Under the pieces are notes generated by a model. That model saw only the letters and a list, made by a program, of their open reading frames with translations, had not been told where the DNA came from and searched no databases. This document shows positions 40,525-48,473 of a stretch of 64,000 bases of DNA, piece after piece. Numbering within the stretch: the stretch's first letter is position 1; every line of letters starts with the position of its first letter. The DNA lies in the NCBI GenBank assembly GCA_052246725.1, contig JBQQCL010000009.1; one strand, 5' to 3'. The translations under genes were made by a program, and so were the position numbers. Source of the DNA: Pseudalkalibacillus sp052246725 (lineage in GTDB: Bacteria > Bacillota > Bacilli > Bacillales > Fictibacillaceae).

Positions 40525-40553
40525 TTGAAATTTTTCCGCATATTTTTTAAAAT
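40525..40553 (+). promoter_or_regulatory. Sigma-A promoter of tRNA-Gln
   Basis: TTGAAA (40525-40530), 17-base spacer, TAAAAT (40548-40553), about 34 bases before the tRNA 5' end. Confidence 0.7.
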
Positions 40554-40586
40554 AATAATCATAATAGAAGATGTGTTCAACATTAG

Positions 40587-40661
40587 TGGGCTATAGCCAA
40601 GCGGTAAGGCAACGGACTTTGACTCCGTCATGCGCTGGTTCGAATCCAGCTAGCCCAGCCA
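40587..40661 (+). tRNA. tRNA-Gln (anticodon TTG)
   Basis: The acceptor arm TGGGCTA (40587-40593) pairs with TAGCCCA (40651-40657), the discriminator base is G, and CCA is encoded (40659-40661). The anticodon stem ACGGA/TCCGT encloses CTTTGAC with anticodon TTG. The T arm CTGGTTCGAATCCAG is canonical. The D arm AGCC..GGTAAGGC is typical of Gln tRNA. It is a single tRNA gene with its own promoter and terminator. Confidence 0.95.
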
Positions 40662-40670
40662 TACATAATG

Positions 40671-40694
40671 ACACCCTTGATGGGTGTTTTTTTT
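40671..40694 (+). terminator. Terminator of tRNA-Gln
   Basis: ACACCC (40671-40676) pairs with GGGTGT (40682-40687), then T8. Confidence 0.9.
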
Positions 40695-40699
40695 ATATT

Positions 40700-40784
40700 T
40701 GAAGAAAGTATAAATACTTTCTTCAATATAAGCGCAACTAAGGTACAGCCTGTGCTAAAGCTTGGTGGTGCCAAGTTTTCTTTA
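40700..40784 (+). repeat. Family A repeat, copy 5
   Basis: 85 bp, TGAAGAAAG to TTTTCTTTA, placed directly behind the tRNA terminator. Confidence 0.85.
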
Positions 40785-40881
40785 TTGAGCGGATTGTTTG
40801 ATACTGTATAGAACGCCTGTTACTGTAACGTTAACTGATAAAAAAGTATATCTACTCACTTTATTAAAGAAAGAGGGATGA

Positions 40882-41991
40882 ATGATGGATCCACTATTTA
40901 ATACAGGAAAACTAGGTAAAGTTGAATTAAAGAACCGTTATATGGTAGCACCGATGACCCGTGTGAGTGCGGAAGGCGAGGGACTAGCAAATCATCGGAT
41001 GGAAAAGTATTATGAACGATATGCAAGAGGTGGTTTCGGTACGATTATCACAGAAGGGATTTATCTTGATGAATCTTACAGCCAGGGTTATCACAACCAA
41101 CCTGGGATCGCAAACGAAAAACAAATGGAGGCATGGCGATCTATTGTTGAAACAGTTCAACATCATGGGTCTAAAATAATCGCACAACTCATGCATGCTG
41201 GGAGTCAAGCACAAGGGAACCGTTTTACAAATGAAACGGTCGCTCCTTCATCAATCACTCCAAAAGGAGAGCAGCTCCCTTTCTACGGTGGATCTGGTCC
41301 GTATAAAGAGCCGAAAGAACTCACGCTGGATGAAATTGAAAATGTGAAGAATTCCTTTGTAAAGGCAGCTATCTATGCCAAAGAGGCTGGATTTGATGGT
41401 GTCGAAATCCACGGAGCCAATGGCTATTTACTTGATCAATTCTTGACCGATTATTTGAACCATAGACAGGACCAATACGGTGGCTCCCTTGAAAAACGAC
41501 TTCAATTCATGCTTGAAATCATCGACGTTGTGCGTCAAGCAGTTGGAGATGACTTTATGGTGGGGATTCGAATCTCACAAGGGAAAGTGGCTGATCAGGA
41601 ATATAAATGGCCGAATGGTGAGAAAGACGCATTTACGATTTTTTCAAAGCTTGGTGAAACCACCCTCGACTACATTCACGTTACAGATAGAGATGGTTCT
41701 GAACCAGGCTTTGGAGTTGGAACGAAGACGCTGGCTGAGGCAGCCAAAGTATTCAGTCGTCTCCCGGTCATAGCTAATGGGGGATTAGGAGAGCAGGAGA
41801 AAGCACGGAAACTGATTGATCAAGATCAAGCGGATTTTATCAGCCTTGGTACAACCGCCTTGGCCAATCCGGATGCACCTAATCGCATCAAAAAGCAGGC
41901 TCCTTTAAAAGAATTCAATGCAAAAGAAATACTCATGCCGAAAGCTGAAATCAAAGACATTGAGTTGAAGGAAGAAATCATTACTGGTTAG
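40882..41991 (+). CDS. NADH:flavin oxidoreductase, Old Yellow Enzyme family
   Basis: This 369-residue FMN-dependent TIM-barrel reductase has KNRYMVAPMTR (FMN-binding start), IAQLMHAGSQ, FDGVEIHGANGYLLDQFLTD (substrate-binding His-Asn type motif) and VIANGGLGEQEKA plus FISLGTTALANPD (phosphate binding). It resembles YqjM-like ene-reductases and 2,4-dienoyl-CoA reductase N-terminal domains. It reduces activated double bonds using NAD(P)H; the natural substrate is unknown. Start ATG 40882 or 40885 behind AGAGGGATGA. It is monocistronic. Confidence 0.93.
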   Translation: MMDPLFNTGKLGKVELKNRYMVAPMTRVSAEGEGLANHRMEKYYERYARGGFGTIITEGIYLDESYSQGYHNQPGIANEKQMEAWRSIVETVQHHGSKIIAQLMHAGSQAQGNRFTNETVAPSSITPKGEQLPFYGGSGPYKEPKELTLDEIENVKNSFVKAAIYAKEAGFDGVEIHGANGYLLDQFLTDYLNHRQDQYGGSLEKRLQFMLEIIDVVRQAVGDDFMVGIRISQGKVADQEYKWPNGEKDAFTIFSKLGETTLDYIHVTDRDGSEPGFGVGTKTLAEAAKVFSRLPVIANGGLGEQEKARKLIDQDQADFISLGTTALANPDAPNRIKKQAPLKEFNAKEILMPKAEIKDIELKEEIITG

Positions 41992-42080
41992 AACACGGGA
42001 AAGATTAGCCACGTCGCATTTGGATATTCGTGGCGACTTTCCTTTTTCACATTGGTAAGTGTAAGCGGTTTCTAAAACGA

Positions 42081-42110
42081 TTGACAAATAGGGTCGAAAT
42101 CCGACATAAT
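42081..42110 (+). promoter_or_regulatory. Promoter of the glycine riboswitch-sda operon
   Basis: TTGACA (42081-42086), 18-base spacer, CATAAT (42105-42110). A second TATAAA lies at 42113. The region is directly upstream of the riboswitch. Confidence 0.7.
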
Positions 42111-42129
42111 GGTATAAAATGAATATATG

Positions 42130-42330
42130 CGAATGAAGATCGTGGGAGAGTCGGACATTCCGACACCGAAGGAGCAAGTTCCAGAAAACCATGGAACAAA
42201 TCTCTCAGGTAAACGAACTGCGATCGGACGCATCTCTGGAGAGCGCGAAAGCCACCAAAGGGGTAACCAATAATCTCTCAGGTAAAAAGGACAGAGCGGG
42301 TGAAATCACCTTCTTTGTCCTTTTTATTTT
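42130..42330 (+). ncRNA. Tandem glycine riboswitch with terminator
   Basis: Two glycine aptamers in a row. The first (about 42138-42225) has GGGAGAG ... CCGAAGGAGCAA ... TCTCTCAGGTAAA. The second (about 42228-42290) has CTCTGGAGAG ... CACCAAAGGGGTAACC ... TCTCTCAGGTAAA. Immediately after, AAAAGGACAGAG pairs with CTTTGTCCTTTT (terminator 42284-42330). Glycine binding is expected to favour readthrough, turning on the sda genes. The linker between the aptamers is short, as in cooperative tandem types. Confidence 0.95.
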
Positions 42331-42371
42331 TTGTGTAAAAAAATAGCTCTCTTTGAGAAGGAGGCATTACA

Positions 42372-42869
42372 ATGGGCTACAATAGTTGTTTTGATATAAT
42401 CGGGCCGATCATGGTTGGTCCATCAAGTTCACATACAGCAGGCGCGGTTTGGATCGGCAGAGCGGCTTATGAACTTTTAGGCGGTGTGCCGGACCATGTT
42501 GAAATCAAGTTATTCGATTCTTTTGCGGAAACTTATCAAGGACATGGTACAGATAAAGCTATCCTTGGCGGTTTGCTAGGCTTCGATACAGAAGATACTC
42601 GAATCAAACATGCATATGATTTTGCCTCAGATGCCAATCTGAACTATGAGTTTGTGTTAGAGGAAAATTGCAAGGAGTTCGATCACCCGAATGTCGCGAT
42701 TCTGACCGTTCAACTGGGAACCCGGAAAATAGTCATCGGTGGTGCGTCTGTAGGCGGAGGACTTGCTGAAATTTTCAGGATCAACAATTACAGGGAATTA
42801 GATATACCTGTAAGCACGTTTGACGATTTGAAAAAGATGGTCCGACGTATGGACGAAGAGGTTGCATGA
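42372..42869 (+). CDS. sdaAB: L-serine ammonia-lyase, iron-sulfur-dependent, beta subunit
   Basis: This 165-residue beta subunit of serine dehydratase converts L-serine to pyruvate and ammonia together with SdaAA. IIGPIMVGPSSSHTAGAVWI and GHGTDKAILGGLLGFD are the conserved segments of this domain. It lacks the C-terminal ACT regulatory domain found in the roughly 220-residue B. subtilis protein. GAAGGAGG precedes the ATG. Placement behind a glycine riboswitch suggests that it disposes of excess glycine via serine. Confidence 0.93.
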   Translation: MGYNSCFDIIGPIMVGPSSSHTAGAVWIGRAAYELLGGVPDHVEIKLFDSFAETYQGHGTDKAILGGLLGFDTEDTRIKHAYDFASDANLNYEFVLEENCKEFDHPNVAILTVQLGTRKIVIGGASVGGGLAEIFRINNYRELDIPVSTFDDLKKMVRRMDEEVA

Positions 42870-42885
42870 AAGGGAGATGAGCGGT

Positions 42886-43860
42886 ATGGATATCCAATCA
42901 ACAGCCGATCTGCTCGATTTTTGCGAACGTGAAAATAAGACGATAGCTGAAGCGATGATCGAGCAGGAGCATGTGAAATCGGGAAAATCGAAGCAAGAGA
43001 TTTTCGACATGATGAAAGAGCGATTGATGAAGATGCAGCATGCAGTTGAAGAAGGGTTAGAGGACGCATCAGAAGCACCGAGCGGAATTTCCGGCGGTGA
43101 TGCCGTGAAAATGAAAGCCTATATTGAAGCGGGCGACGTTTTATCAGGTTCGATCATTAGTGATGCCATGGCTTGCTCAATGGCAACTTCAGAAAGTAAT
43201 GCTCGCATGGGTGTGATTGTTGCTACCCCGACAGCTGGTGCTGCTGGGATTTTGCCAGGTGTGTTATTTTCCCTTCATAAAAATACCGACATGGAGCTAG
43301 ATGATCTGGTCATGGGGTTGTTCACAGCAAGTATGCTCGGTTATATCATAGCTAACCGATCGTTCATCTCCGGTGCAGCAGGCGGTTGCCAGGCGGAAGT
43401 CGGCTCAGCAACTGCGATGGCAGCAGGTACGATCGTGGAATTAAAAGGTGGATCACCAAAGCAGGCGGTTCATGCTACAGCAATGGCGATGAAATCCTTG
43501 CTCGGGCTCGTCTGTGATCCTGTCGCTGGGTTGGTTGAGGTACCATGCATCAAGCGGAATGTCATCGGAACCTCGATTGCATTTTCTTCAGCAGATATGG
43601 CACTCGCTGGAGTGGAAAGTAGAATTCCATGTGACGAAGTGATCGATACGATGTATGATATTGGTAAGAACATGCCACGCCCTCTAAAAGAGACAGCATT
43701 AGGAGGATTGGCGATCACGCCGACAGGTCAGAAGGTGAAAGAGCGGCTATTCTCAAAAACCGGTCTTGTAAATCGACTGGGAGGAGGAAATCATGATGAA
43801 CCTCAAAATAACGGAAATGGCACTTCACGAACTGAAAAAGCTGAAGTTGGCAACAGATAA
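42886..43860 (+). CDS. sdaAA: L-serine ammonia-lyase, iron-sulfur-dependent, alpha subunit
   Basis: This 324-residue alpha subunit carries the [4Fe-4S] catalytic site; conserved parts are SGGDAVKMKAYIEAG, VATPTAGAAGILPGVLFSL, SGAAGGCQAEVGSATAMAAG and GLVCDPVAGLVEVPCIKRN with ligand cysteines. ATG 42886 lies behind AAGGGAG; the GTG-type longer frame from 42862 overlaps sdaAB. The last 25-30 residues (LGGGNHDEPQNNGNGTSRTE) are encoded in the overlap with the next gene and are not typical of the family. Confidence 0.93.
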   Translation: MDIQSTADLLDFCERENKTIAEAMIEQEHVKSGKSKQEIFDMMKERLMKMQHAVEEGLEDASEAPSGISGGDAVKMKAYIEAGDVLSGSIISDAMACSMATSESNARMGVIVATPTAGAAGILPGVLFSLHKNTDMELDDLVMGLFTASMLGYIIANRSFISGAAGGCQAEVGSATAMAAGTIVELKGGSPKQAVHATAMAMKSLLGLVCDPVAGLVEVPCIKRNVIGTSIAFSSADMALAGVESRIPCDEVIDTMYDIGKNMPRPLKETALGGLAITPTGQKVKERLFSKTGLVNRLGGGNHDEPQNNGNGTSRTEKAEVGNR

Positions 43861-44101
43861 AATTCTCCGTATCGATGCTGAAATGCAGGGTGGGTGCGGA
43901 ACGATGATGAAATTCAAATTGATTGAAGACGATTCACGAAAGAGTGATTCAGTCATCCGATCAGAAGGGGTCGAGTTCTACGTCGATCATTTTACAAAAC
44001 GGAATCTTGATGATGAATTGACATTGGATTACCATTCAGAGACAGGCTTTGTGTTCGAGTCTGAATGGGGACCCATGGGACTTGAATGTCATCTTGCTTG
44101 A
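43793..44101 (+). CDS. HesB/YadR-like iron-sulfur biosynthesis family protein
   Basis: This 102-residue protein with the HesB-like fold begins LKITEMALHELKKLKLATDK and has RIDAEMQGGCGTMMKFKLIE and GFVFESEWGPMGLECHLA. The A-type carrier C-x-C pair near the C-terminus is replaced by a single Cys, as in the YneR/YqkB-type branch. It overlaps sdaAA by 68 bases in another frame and has a strong GGAGGAGG inside that gene. The coupling suggests that it could serve the Fe-S cluster of serine dehydratase, which is inference. Confidence 0.8.
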   Translation: MMNLKITEMALHELKKLKLATDKILRIDAEMQGGCGTMMKFKLIEDDSRKSDSVIRSEGVEFYVDHFTKRNLDDELTLDYHSETGFVFESEWGPMGLECHLA

Positions 44102-44102
44102 A

Positions 44103-44131
44103 AACCGCCCGCCGTTTCGGGTGGTTTTTTT
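44103..44131 (+). terminator. Terminator of the sda operon
   Basis: AACCGCCCG pairs with CGGGTGGTT around a short loop, with one mismatch, then T7. Confidence 0.85.
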
Positions 44132-44191
44132 GTAGGTGTAAAAGAAGGCTTTGAAATTGCTCAAGATGACTCCCACCCATTCAAATATGGA

Positions 44192-44211
44192 AAGAATTGC
44201 GCGCAATTCTT
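44192..44211. repeat. Perfect 20-base palindrome
   Basis: AAGAATTGCGCGCAATTCTT is fully self-complementary, followed by TCCTTTT. It stands in the 330-base gap 44132-44461, in which I see no gene. It might be an operator or a weak terminator. Confidence 0.5.
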
Positions 44212-44424
44212 CCTTTTATCAACACAAAAAGCCTAAGACGAAGGCTGTCAGAAGAGCTTATGTGCTTTACTATTAGTGCTTAAGCGTGAGTGTTGTACTG
44301 GGGATAAAAGATTGGGGTGGTGACGCGTTTAGGTTTAGGTTTGCACGTTAGGATGCGGGTCTATTTTACTGAATTGCTCAAGTTGCCCCGAAATTACTAA
44401 AGTTTGCCTAACGTTCACTAAAAA

Positions 44425-44453
44425 AAGTACTGACCCGGTTCAAGTCAGTACTT
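44425..44453 (-). terminator. Terminator of the small Gly/Met-rich gene
   Basis: AAGTACTGAC pairs with GTCAGTACTT (44425-44434 and 44444-44453), with a T run on the minus strand after it. Confidence 0.85.
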
Positions 44454-44461
44454 CGTTTAGG

Positions 44462-44641
44462 TTACTGCATTTGGTTCGTTGTTTGGTTAGACTGACCAGC
44501 AGCCATGCCACCCATAGTTCCCATTCCTGGAATCATGTTTTGCAATTGGCCACCTTGTTTTCCTGACATCATGTTGTAAGCAGCAGCTCCAATACCTACA
44601 GATGCGATGATAGGCAGCCATTGAATGTTTCTTCTGTTCAT
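44462..44641 (-). CDS. Hypothetical small Gly/Met/Gln-rich membrane protein
   Basis: This 59-residue protein is read from ATG 44641 behind AGGGAGG. A basic start (MNRRNIQW) leads into one hydrophobic helix (LPIIASVGIGAAAYNMM). A low-complexity tail follows, rich in Gly, Met, Gln and Asn (MIPGMGTMGGMAAGQSNQTT). It resembles small uncharacterised Bacillus proteins, but I cannot give a family. It is monocistronic with its own terminator. Confidence 0.65.
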   Translation of the reverse strand: MNRRNIQWLPIIASVGIGAAAYNMMSGKQGGQLQNMIPGMGTMGGMAAGQSNQTTNQMQ

Positions 44642-44821
44642 TTTGTAAATACCTCCCTTACTCAAGTGAACGAAAGACATTACTTATTGTGTTCTTCCGT
44701 GACCCCAACATGTTAGTAGAACAATCCCATTTTTACATGTAATAAGCATAAAGGCGAAAAATAGGATAAAGCAATCTGGGTACCCTAAGAATAAATTACT
44801 GACAAGGGATGTTAATGTTTA

Positions 44822-46390
44822 ATGGTAAAACGCAGCTTATTTATTATCAGTATTTTACTGATTGTATTTTCCATATATGTGTTCGGGTTTGCCACTTCAC
44901 CAAAAGCCCTCGAGAAAAATTCAGGTGGTTCGTCTTCCAAGCCAGTCGTGCTTTTACTGGTTGATTCGTTGATGGAGAAACCTTTACAGCAAGCAATTGA
45001 AAAAGGCAAAGCGCCAGCAATGGAATTTTTGATCGAAAAAGGACAGCTGCGATCTGAAGTGATCAGCTCTTATCCGACCATGTCAGTAACTATTGACAGT
45101 ACACTTTTGACAGGAACCCATCCGAATGAGCATGAGGTGCCAGGACTCGTTTGGTTTGATGAAGCGGAGAATCGTTTGATCAATTACGGTAGCGGAAAAG
45201 GGGAGATTTACCGGCTTGGCGTCAACCAGGTTGTTGAAGATGGATTGATCAACTTGAATAAAAGCCATTTGAATGGTGACACGCAAACCCTATATGAGGA
45301 ATTGTCCAACAATGAAAAAGATTCCGCATCCATCAACGGGCTCGTTTTCAGAGGAAAAAAAGAGCATGTACTGCAGATCCCTCAGGTTGCACAAATTTTT
45401 AATATGATTCCCCAAAACACTACAGTGAAAGGTCCACCTATATTATCGTTAGGTGCTGTCTCATACCATAACCCAAAAAACCGGTTGAATAACAATGCTT
45501 GGCAGGCGATGGGCTACAATGATAAATTTTCGGCGAAAGAAGTGGAGCATCTGATTAAAAAGGCCCAGCTCCCAGCTTTCACACTCGCATATTTTTCAGA
45601 TATGGATCAATCTGTACACGAGAAAGGGCCGATGGATCTCGAAGGCATCGCTAAGTTCGATGAGCAGTTACAATCTATACTGAATTTGTATGATAGTTGG
45701 GATGAAGCGATTGAAAAAGTCACCTGGCTGGTGTACGGGGATAGTGCTCAATCGAAGATAAAGGATGACAAACAAGATGCTCTCATTAAACTGCGATCCC
45801 TTTTAAAAAAGTACCACATCTGGGAAATCGGAAGTCCCCTGGAGAAACGTGATCAGATCGTTTTGGCAGTAAACGAGCGAATGGCCTACATCTATCTAAA
45901 GGATGAGCGGGTACTCGTAGAAGATGTGGTTACTGAATTGAAAAAAGATGAGCGGATCGGCTTCATCGCCTGGAAAAATAAAAGGAAAAATCATGTAATA
46001 GCTCCGGGTTCGGATAAAATGCTGACCTTCGCCCCTGGCAGCAATTATGTAGATGAGTATGGTCAATCGTGGGAGTTGGACGGTGATTTCTCAGCAATGG
46101 ATCTTACAATAAACAATGGACGCAAGATTGACTATGGTGATTATCCGGATGGGCTGGCAAGACTCTTTGGTGCACTGCATTCCCATGAAGGACTATTCAT
46201 CATCGTGGATGCCGAACCAGGGTACGAGTTTTTCGATTCCCACACTCCGACACACATCGGTGGTGGTGGGCATGGATCATTGCACAAAGCCGATTCTGTA
46301 ACGCCTCTAATTATTACTGGTACATCGAACGCTCCACAATTTGATCGTGTTATAGACTTCAAGAAATGGATTTTATCGATGACGAAGTGA
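44822..46390 (+). CDS. Alkaline phosphatase superfamily phosphodiesterase/pyrophosphatase
   Basis: This 522-residue protein has an N-terminal signal anchor (LFIISILLIVFSIYVFGFA). The catalytic domain starts PVVLLLVDSLMEKP with the metal-binding Asp, and SYPTMSVTIDSTLLTGTHPN carries the nucleophile Thr in the NPP-like PTMS/T context. Later metal ligands appear as YFSDMDQSVHEKG, and GGGGHGSLHKADSVTPLIIT gives the terminal His. It is probably an extracytoplasmic nucleotide pyrophosphatase or phosphodiesterase; the substrate is unknown. Confidence 0.85.
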   Translation: MVKRSLFIISILLIVFSIYVFGFATSPKALEKNSGGSSSKPVVLLLVDSLMEKPLQQAIEKGKAPAMEFLIEKGQLRSEVISSYPTMSVTIDSTLLTGTHPNEHEVPGLVWFDEAENRLINYGSGKGEIYRLGVNQVVEDGLINLNKSHLNGDTQTLYEELSNNEKDSASINGLVFRGKKEHVLQIPQVAQIFNMIPQNTTVKGPPILSLGAVSYHNPKNRLNNNAWQAMGYNDKFSAKEVEHLIKKAQLPAFTLAYFSDMDQSVHEKGPMDLEGIAKFDEQLQSILNLYDSWDEAIEKVTWLVYGDSAQSKIKDDKQDALIKLRSLLKKYHIWEIGSPLEKRDQIVLAVNERMAYIYLKDERVLVEDVVTELKKDERIGFIAWKNKRKNHVIAPGSDKMLTFAPGSNYVDEYGQSWELDGDFSAMDLTINNGRKIDYGDYPDGLARLFGALHSHEGLFIIVDAEPGYEFFDSHTPTHIGGGGHGSLHKADSVTPLIITGTSNAPQFDRVIDFKKWILSMTK

Positions 46391-46465
46391 AGGTGATTAA
46401 AGGAAAAAAGGATACAAATGCCGAAGAAGATTTTTTAAGGAGCTAAAGTAATAGGAGAGGGAAGA

Positions 46466-46936
46466 ATGGTTAAATTCATACCGAATAATAAAAGCATGAT
46501 CCAAACCGAGCTGGAGATCATGAACTCGAACCCGCAGTTTAACCTCTGGTCAACTGATAAGTCTTTAATGGATGATGCTGATGTTTTAAAGGAGCATGAG
46601 GAAAGCGAACAATTAGGATCGATGCGTTGGATCGTTCAATATGGGGAGGATATGACCGGACTTATCGATTACTTACCGGAGAATCCTAAGGATGGCTTCC
46701 CCTGGATCGGTTTGTTTGTCGTACATAGTGATTTTCAAGGAACAGGTTTAGCGAGTTCGGCTTATGCGCTTTTAGAAGAGAAATTGAAAAGCTATGGTCA
46801 CACTGAGATCCGACTGGCTATTTTAGAAAAAAACAAACCAGGAAAACGGTTTTGGGAAAAACAAGGCTTTGAAAAATACAGTGACGGCGAGTTGGATGGC
46901 AGGAGGATTGAAAAGTGGCGGAAAGAATTGAAATAA
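46466..46936 (+). CDS. GNAT family N-acetyltransferase
   Basis: This 156-residue GNAT protein has the acetyl-CoA-binding segment WIGLFVVHSDFQGTGLASSA (Q-x-x-G-x-A form, about residues 77-96). The C-terminal EIRLAILEKNKPGKRFWEKQ, then GFEK, is also typical. GAGAGGG precedes the ATG. The substrate is not evident. The next sequence downstream is a 5'-truncated deaminase that begins within 20 bases of its stop. Confidence 0.88.
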   Translation: MVKFIPNNKSMIQTELEIMNSNPQFNLWSTDKSLMDDADVLKEHEESEQLGSMRWIVQYGEDMTGLIDYLPENPKDGFPWIGLFVVHSDFQGTGLASSAYALLEEKLKSYGHTEIRLAILEKNKPGKRFWEKQGFEKYSDGELDGRRIEKWRKELK

Positions 46937-46955
46937 TGAATGATATGGAATGTGA

Positions 46956-47381
46956 TCGGTATTTTCTTTAGATAGCAATGGAAGAGGTGAAATTTTTGCA
47001 TGTGGACGAAATCGTGTCCATTCGGAAATGGATGCCACTGCTCATGCAGAAATTGATGTGATTCGCAAAGCAAGGGAAGCAATGATAAAAACCTCTAATG
47101 AGCGTCAGTTCACGTTGTACACGACTGTCGAGCCTTGTGTCATGTGTTCTGGTGCCATTTATTTAGCTAACATCAAACGAGTAGTTTGGGCACTGGATGA
47201 TAATAACTTTGGAGGGTTTCGTGAATTGAGACAACATTCAAGATATGAAGCACGACTAAAAAAGATCAGAACCACTTCCATGCCTTTTGATGATATGGCG
47301 AACCTCCAACGCGACCGCATGATTCGATGGGATCTAAGGAGAGGGAAGCAAAATCACTGGCCAGAAGTGGTCATTCAGTAA
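46956..47381 (+). pseudogene. Nucleoside deaminase lacking its N-terminus
   Basis: The open frame from 46956 reads SVFSLDSNGRGEIFACGRNR, VHSEMDATAHAEIDVIRKAR and onward. The zinc motifs HAE and PCVMCSGA are intact, matching the guanine/cytosine deaminase (GuaD/TadA-like) family. About 25-30 residues, normally M...PFGA(V), are missing at the start, and an in-frame TGA stands at 46953. The only ATG in frame, 47028, leaves out strands of the core fold and has no ribosome binding site. It looks like a deletion remnant next to the GNAT gene. Confidence 0.75.
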
Positions 47382-47521
47382 TTTCATCGTTTTTTCTCAT
47401 GGCTTTATTAAATAAATTTACTGACAAAAATTCAAACCATCTTTTTACATTTTAAAAAAGGAGTCTCCTGATCGATGCAGAATTTACCTAGTGGATTCTA
47501 AATTTGTTAGGAGGTATTTTT

Positions 47522-48427
47522 ATGCAAGCGCAAACCTTGATTGAAGAAATCAACCAATTAGGTGAAGAACTCCTAAAAAAGAAAAAACAGCTGGCAGAAT
47601 TGAGAAGAGAAGTACCTGAAGAGCGGGTTGAAAACTACAGATTCAGAAATAAAGAAAATGAAGAAGTAACACTTGAGGAATTGTTCCTTGATAAGGACGA
47701 ATTGATTGTCATCCATAATATGGGGAAGGGCTGTAACTATTGCACGTTATGGGCTGATGGATTTAATGGTGTCTATCATCATCTGATCGAACGGGCTGCC
47801 TTTGTTGTAAGTTCCCCGGATGAACCAAGTGACCAGGAGGATATAGCAGCAGAACGCGGGTGGAGGTTCCCGATGGTTTCGACGAAAGGGACGACCTTTA
47901 AAGTAGACATGGGCTATGAAAAAGATGGCTCCTATCATCCAGGCGTTTCTACTTTCCGTAAAAACGAAAACGGTGAAATCTTTCATTATGCAGACGCACC
48001 CCTCGGCCCAGGAGATGACTTCTGTTCGGTTTGGCCTTTATTCGAACTTTTGCCAGGTCGTGAGGGCTCCTTTCAGCCGAACCGTAAAATCAATCAAAGG
48101 TCATCACTACAGCTGACCAATAATGTCGCGATCCAGGTGAAAAATTACCCTGTTGCCATTGAATTTTATGAAAAAATAATCGGTATGAAACCTGAAAGAA
48201 CCCTGAATAATGAAACAAAATTATCCTTCAACGGAATGAATTTTTATATGGAAAAAGCGGATGACAACAATGTTTATTTCGAGTTTTCGACCGATGATTT
48301 TGAGGGCATGAAAGAGCTGTTGTTGGAACAGGGATGCAAAGTTACGAAGGAATACAATGAGAAAAGCATCATGGTTGCTGACCCCTATGGCATGAAGTTC
48401 CACCTCTTTGAGAGCAGCAATCGGTAA
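47522..48427 (+). CDS. DUF899 (thioredoxin-like) - glyoxalase/VOC fusion protein
   Basis: This 301-residue protein has two domains. Residues about 1-190 are DUF899: a coiled start (LIEEINQLGEELLKKKKQLA), then ELIVIHNMGKGCNYCTLWAD with a CxxC-type redox pair, GWRFPMVSTKGTTF and DDFCSVWPLFELLPG. Residues about 195-301 are a glyoxalase/VOC domain (NNVAIQVKNYPVAIEFYEKI, ending MVADPYGMKFHLFE). ATG 47522 follows TTAGGAGG. Such a fusion may join peroxiredoxin-like and metal-dependent activities; the substrate is unknown. Confidence 0.85.
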   Translation: MQAQTLIEEINQLGEELLKKKKQLAELRREVPEERVENYRFRNKENEEVTLEELFLDKDELIVIHNMGKGCNYCTLWADGFNGVYHHLIERAAFVVSSPDEPSDQEDIAAERGWRFPMVSTKGTTFKVDMGYEKDGSYHPGVSTFRKNENGEIFHYADAPLGPGDDFCSVWPLFELLPGREGSFQPNRKINQRSSLQLTNNVAIQVKNYPVAIEFYEKIIGMKPERTLNNETKLSFNGMNFYMEKADDNNVYFEFSTDDFEGMKELLLEQGCKVTKEYNEKSIMVADPYGMKFHLFESSNR

Positions 48428-48431
48428 ATTT

Positions 48432-48462
48432 GAAGGGCTGACCCAGCGAATCGGTCAGCCCT
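48432..48462. terminator. Bidirectional terminator
   Basis: AAGGGCTGACC (48432-48442) pairs with GGTCAGCCCTT (48452-48462). It serves the DUF899-VOC gene and the converging alpha-glucosidase gene. Confidence 0.85.
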
Positions 48463-48473
48463 TTCCTTATAAA

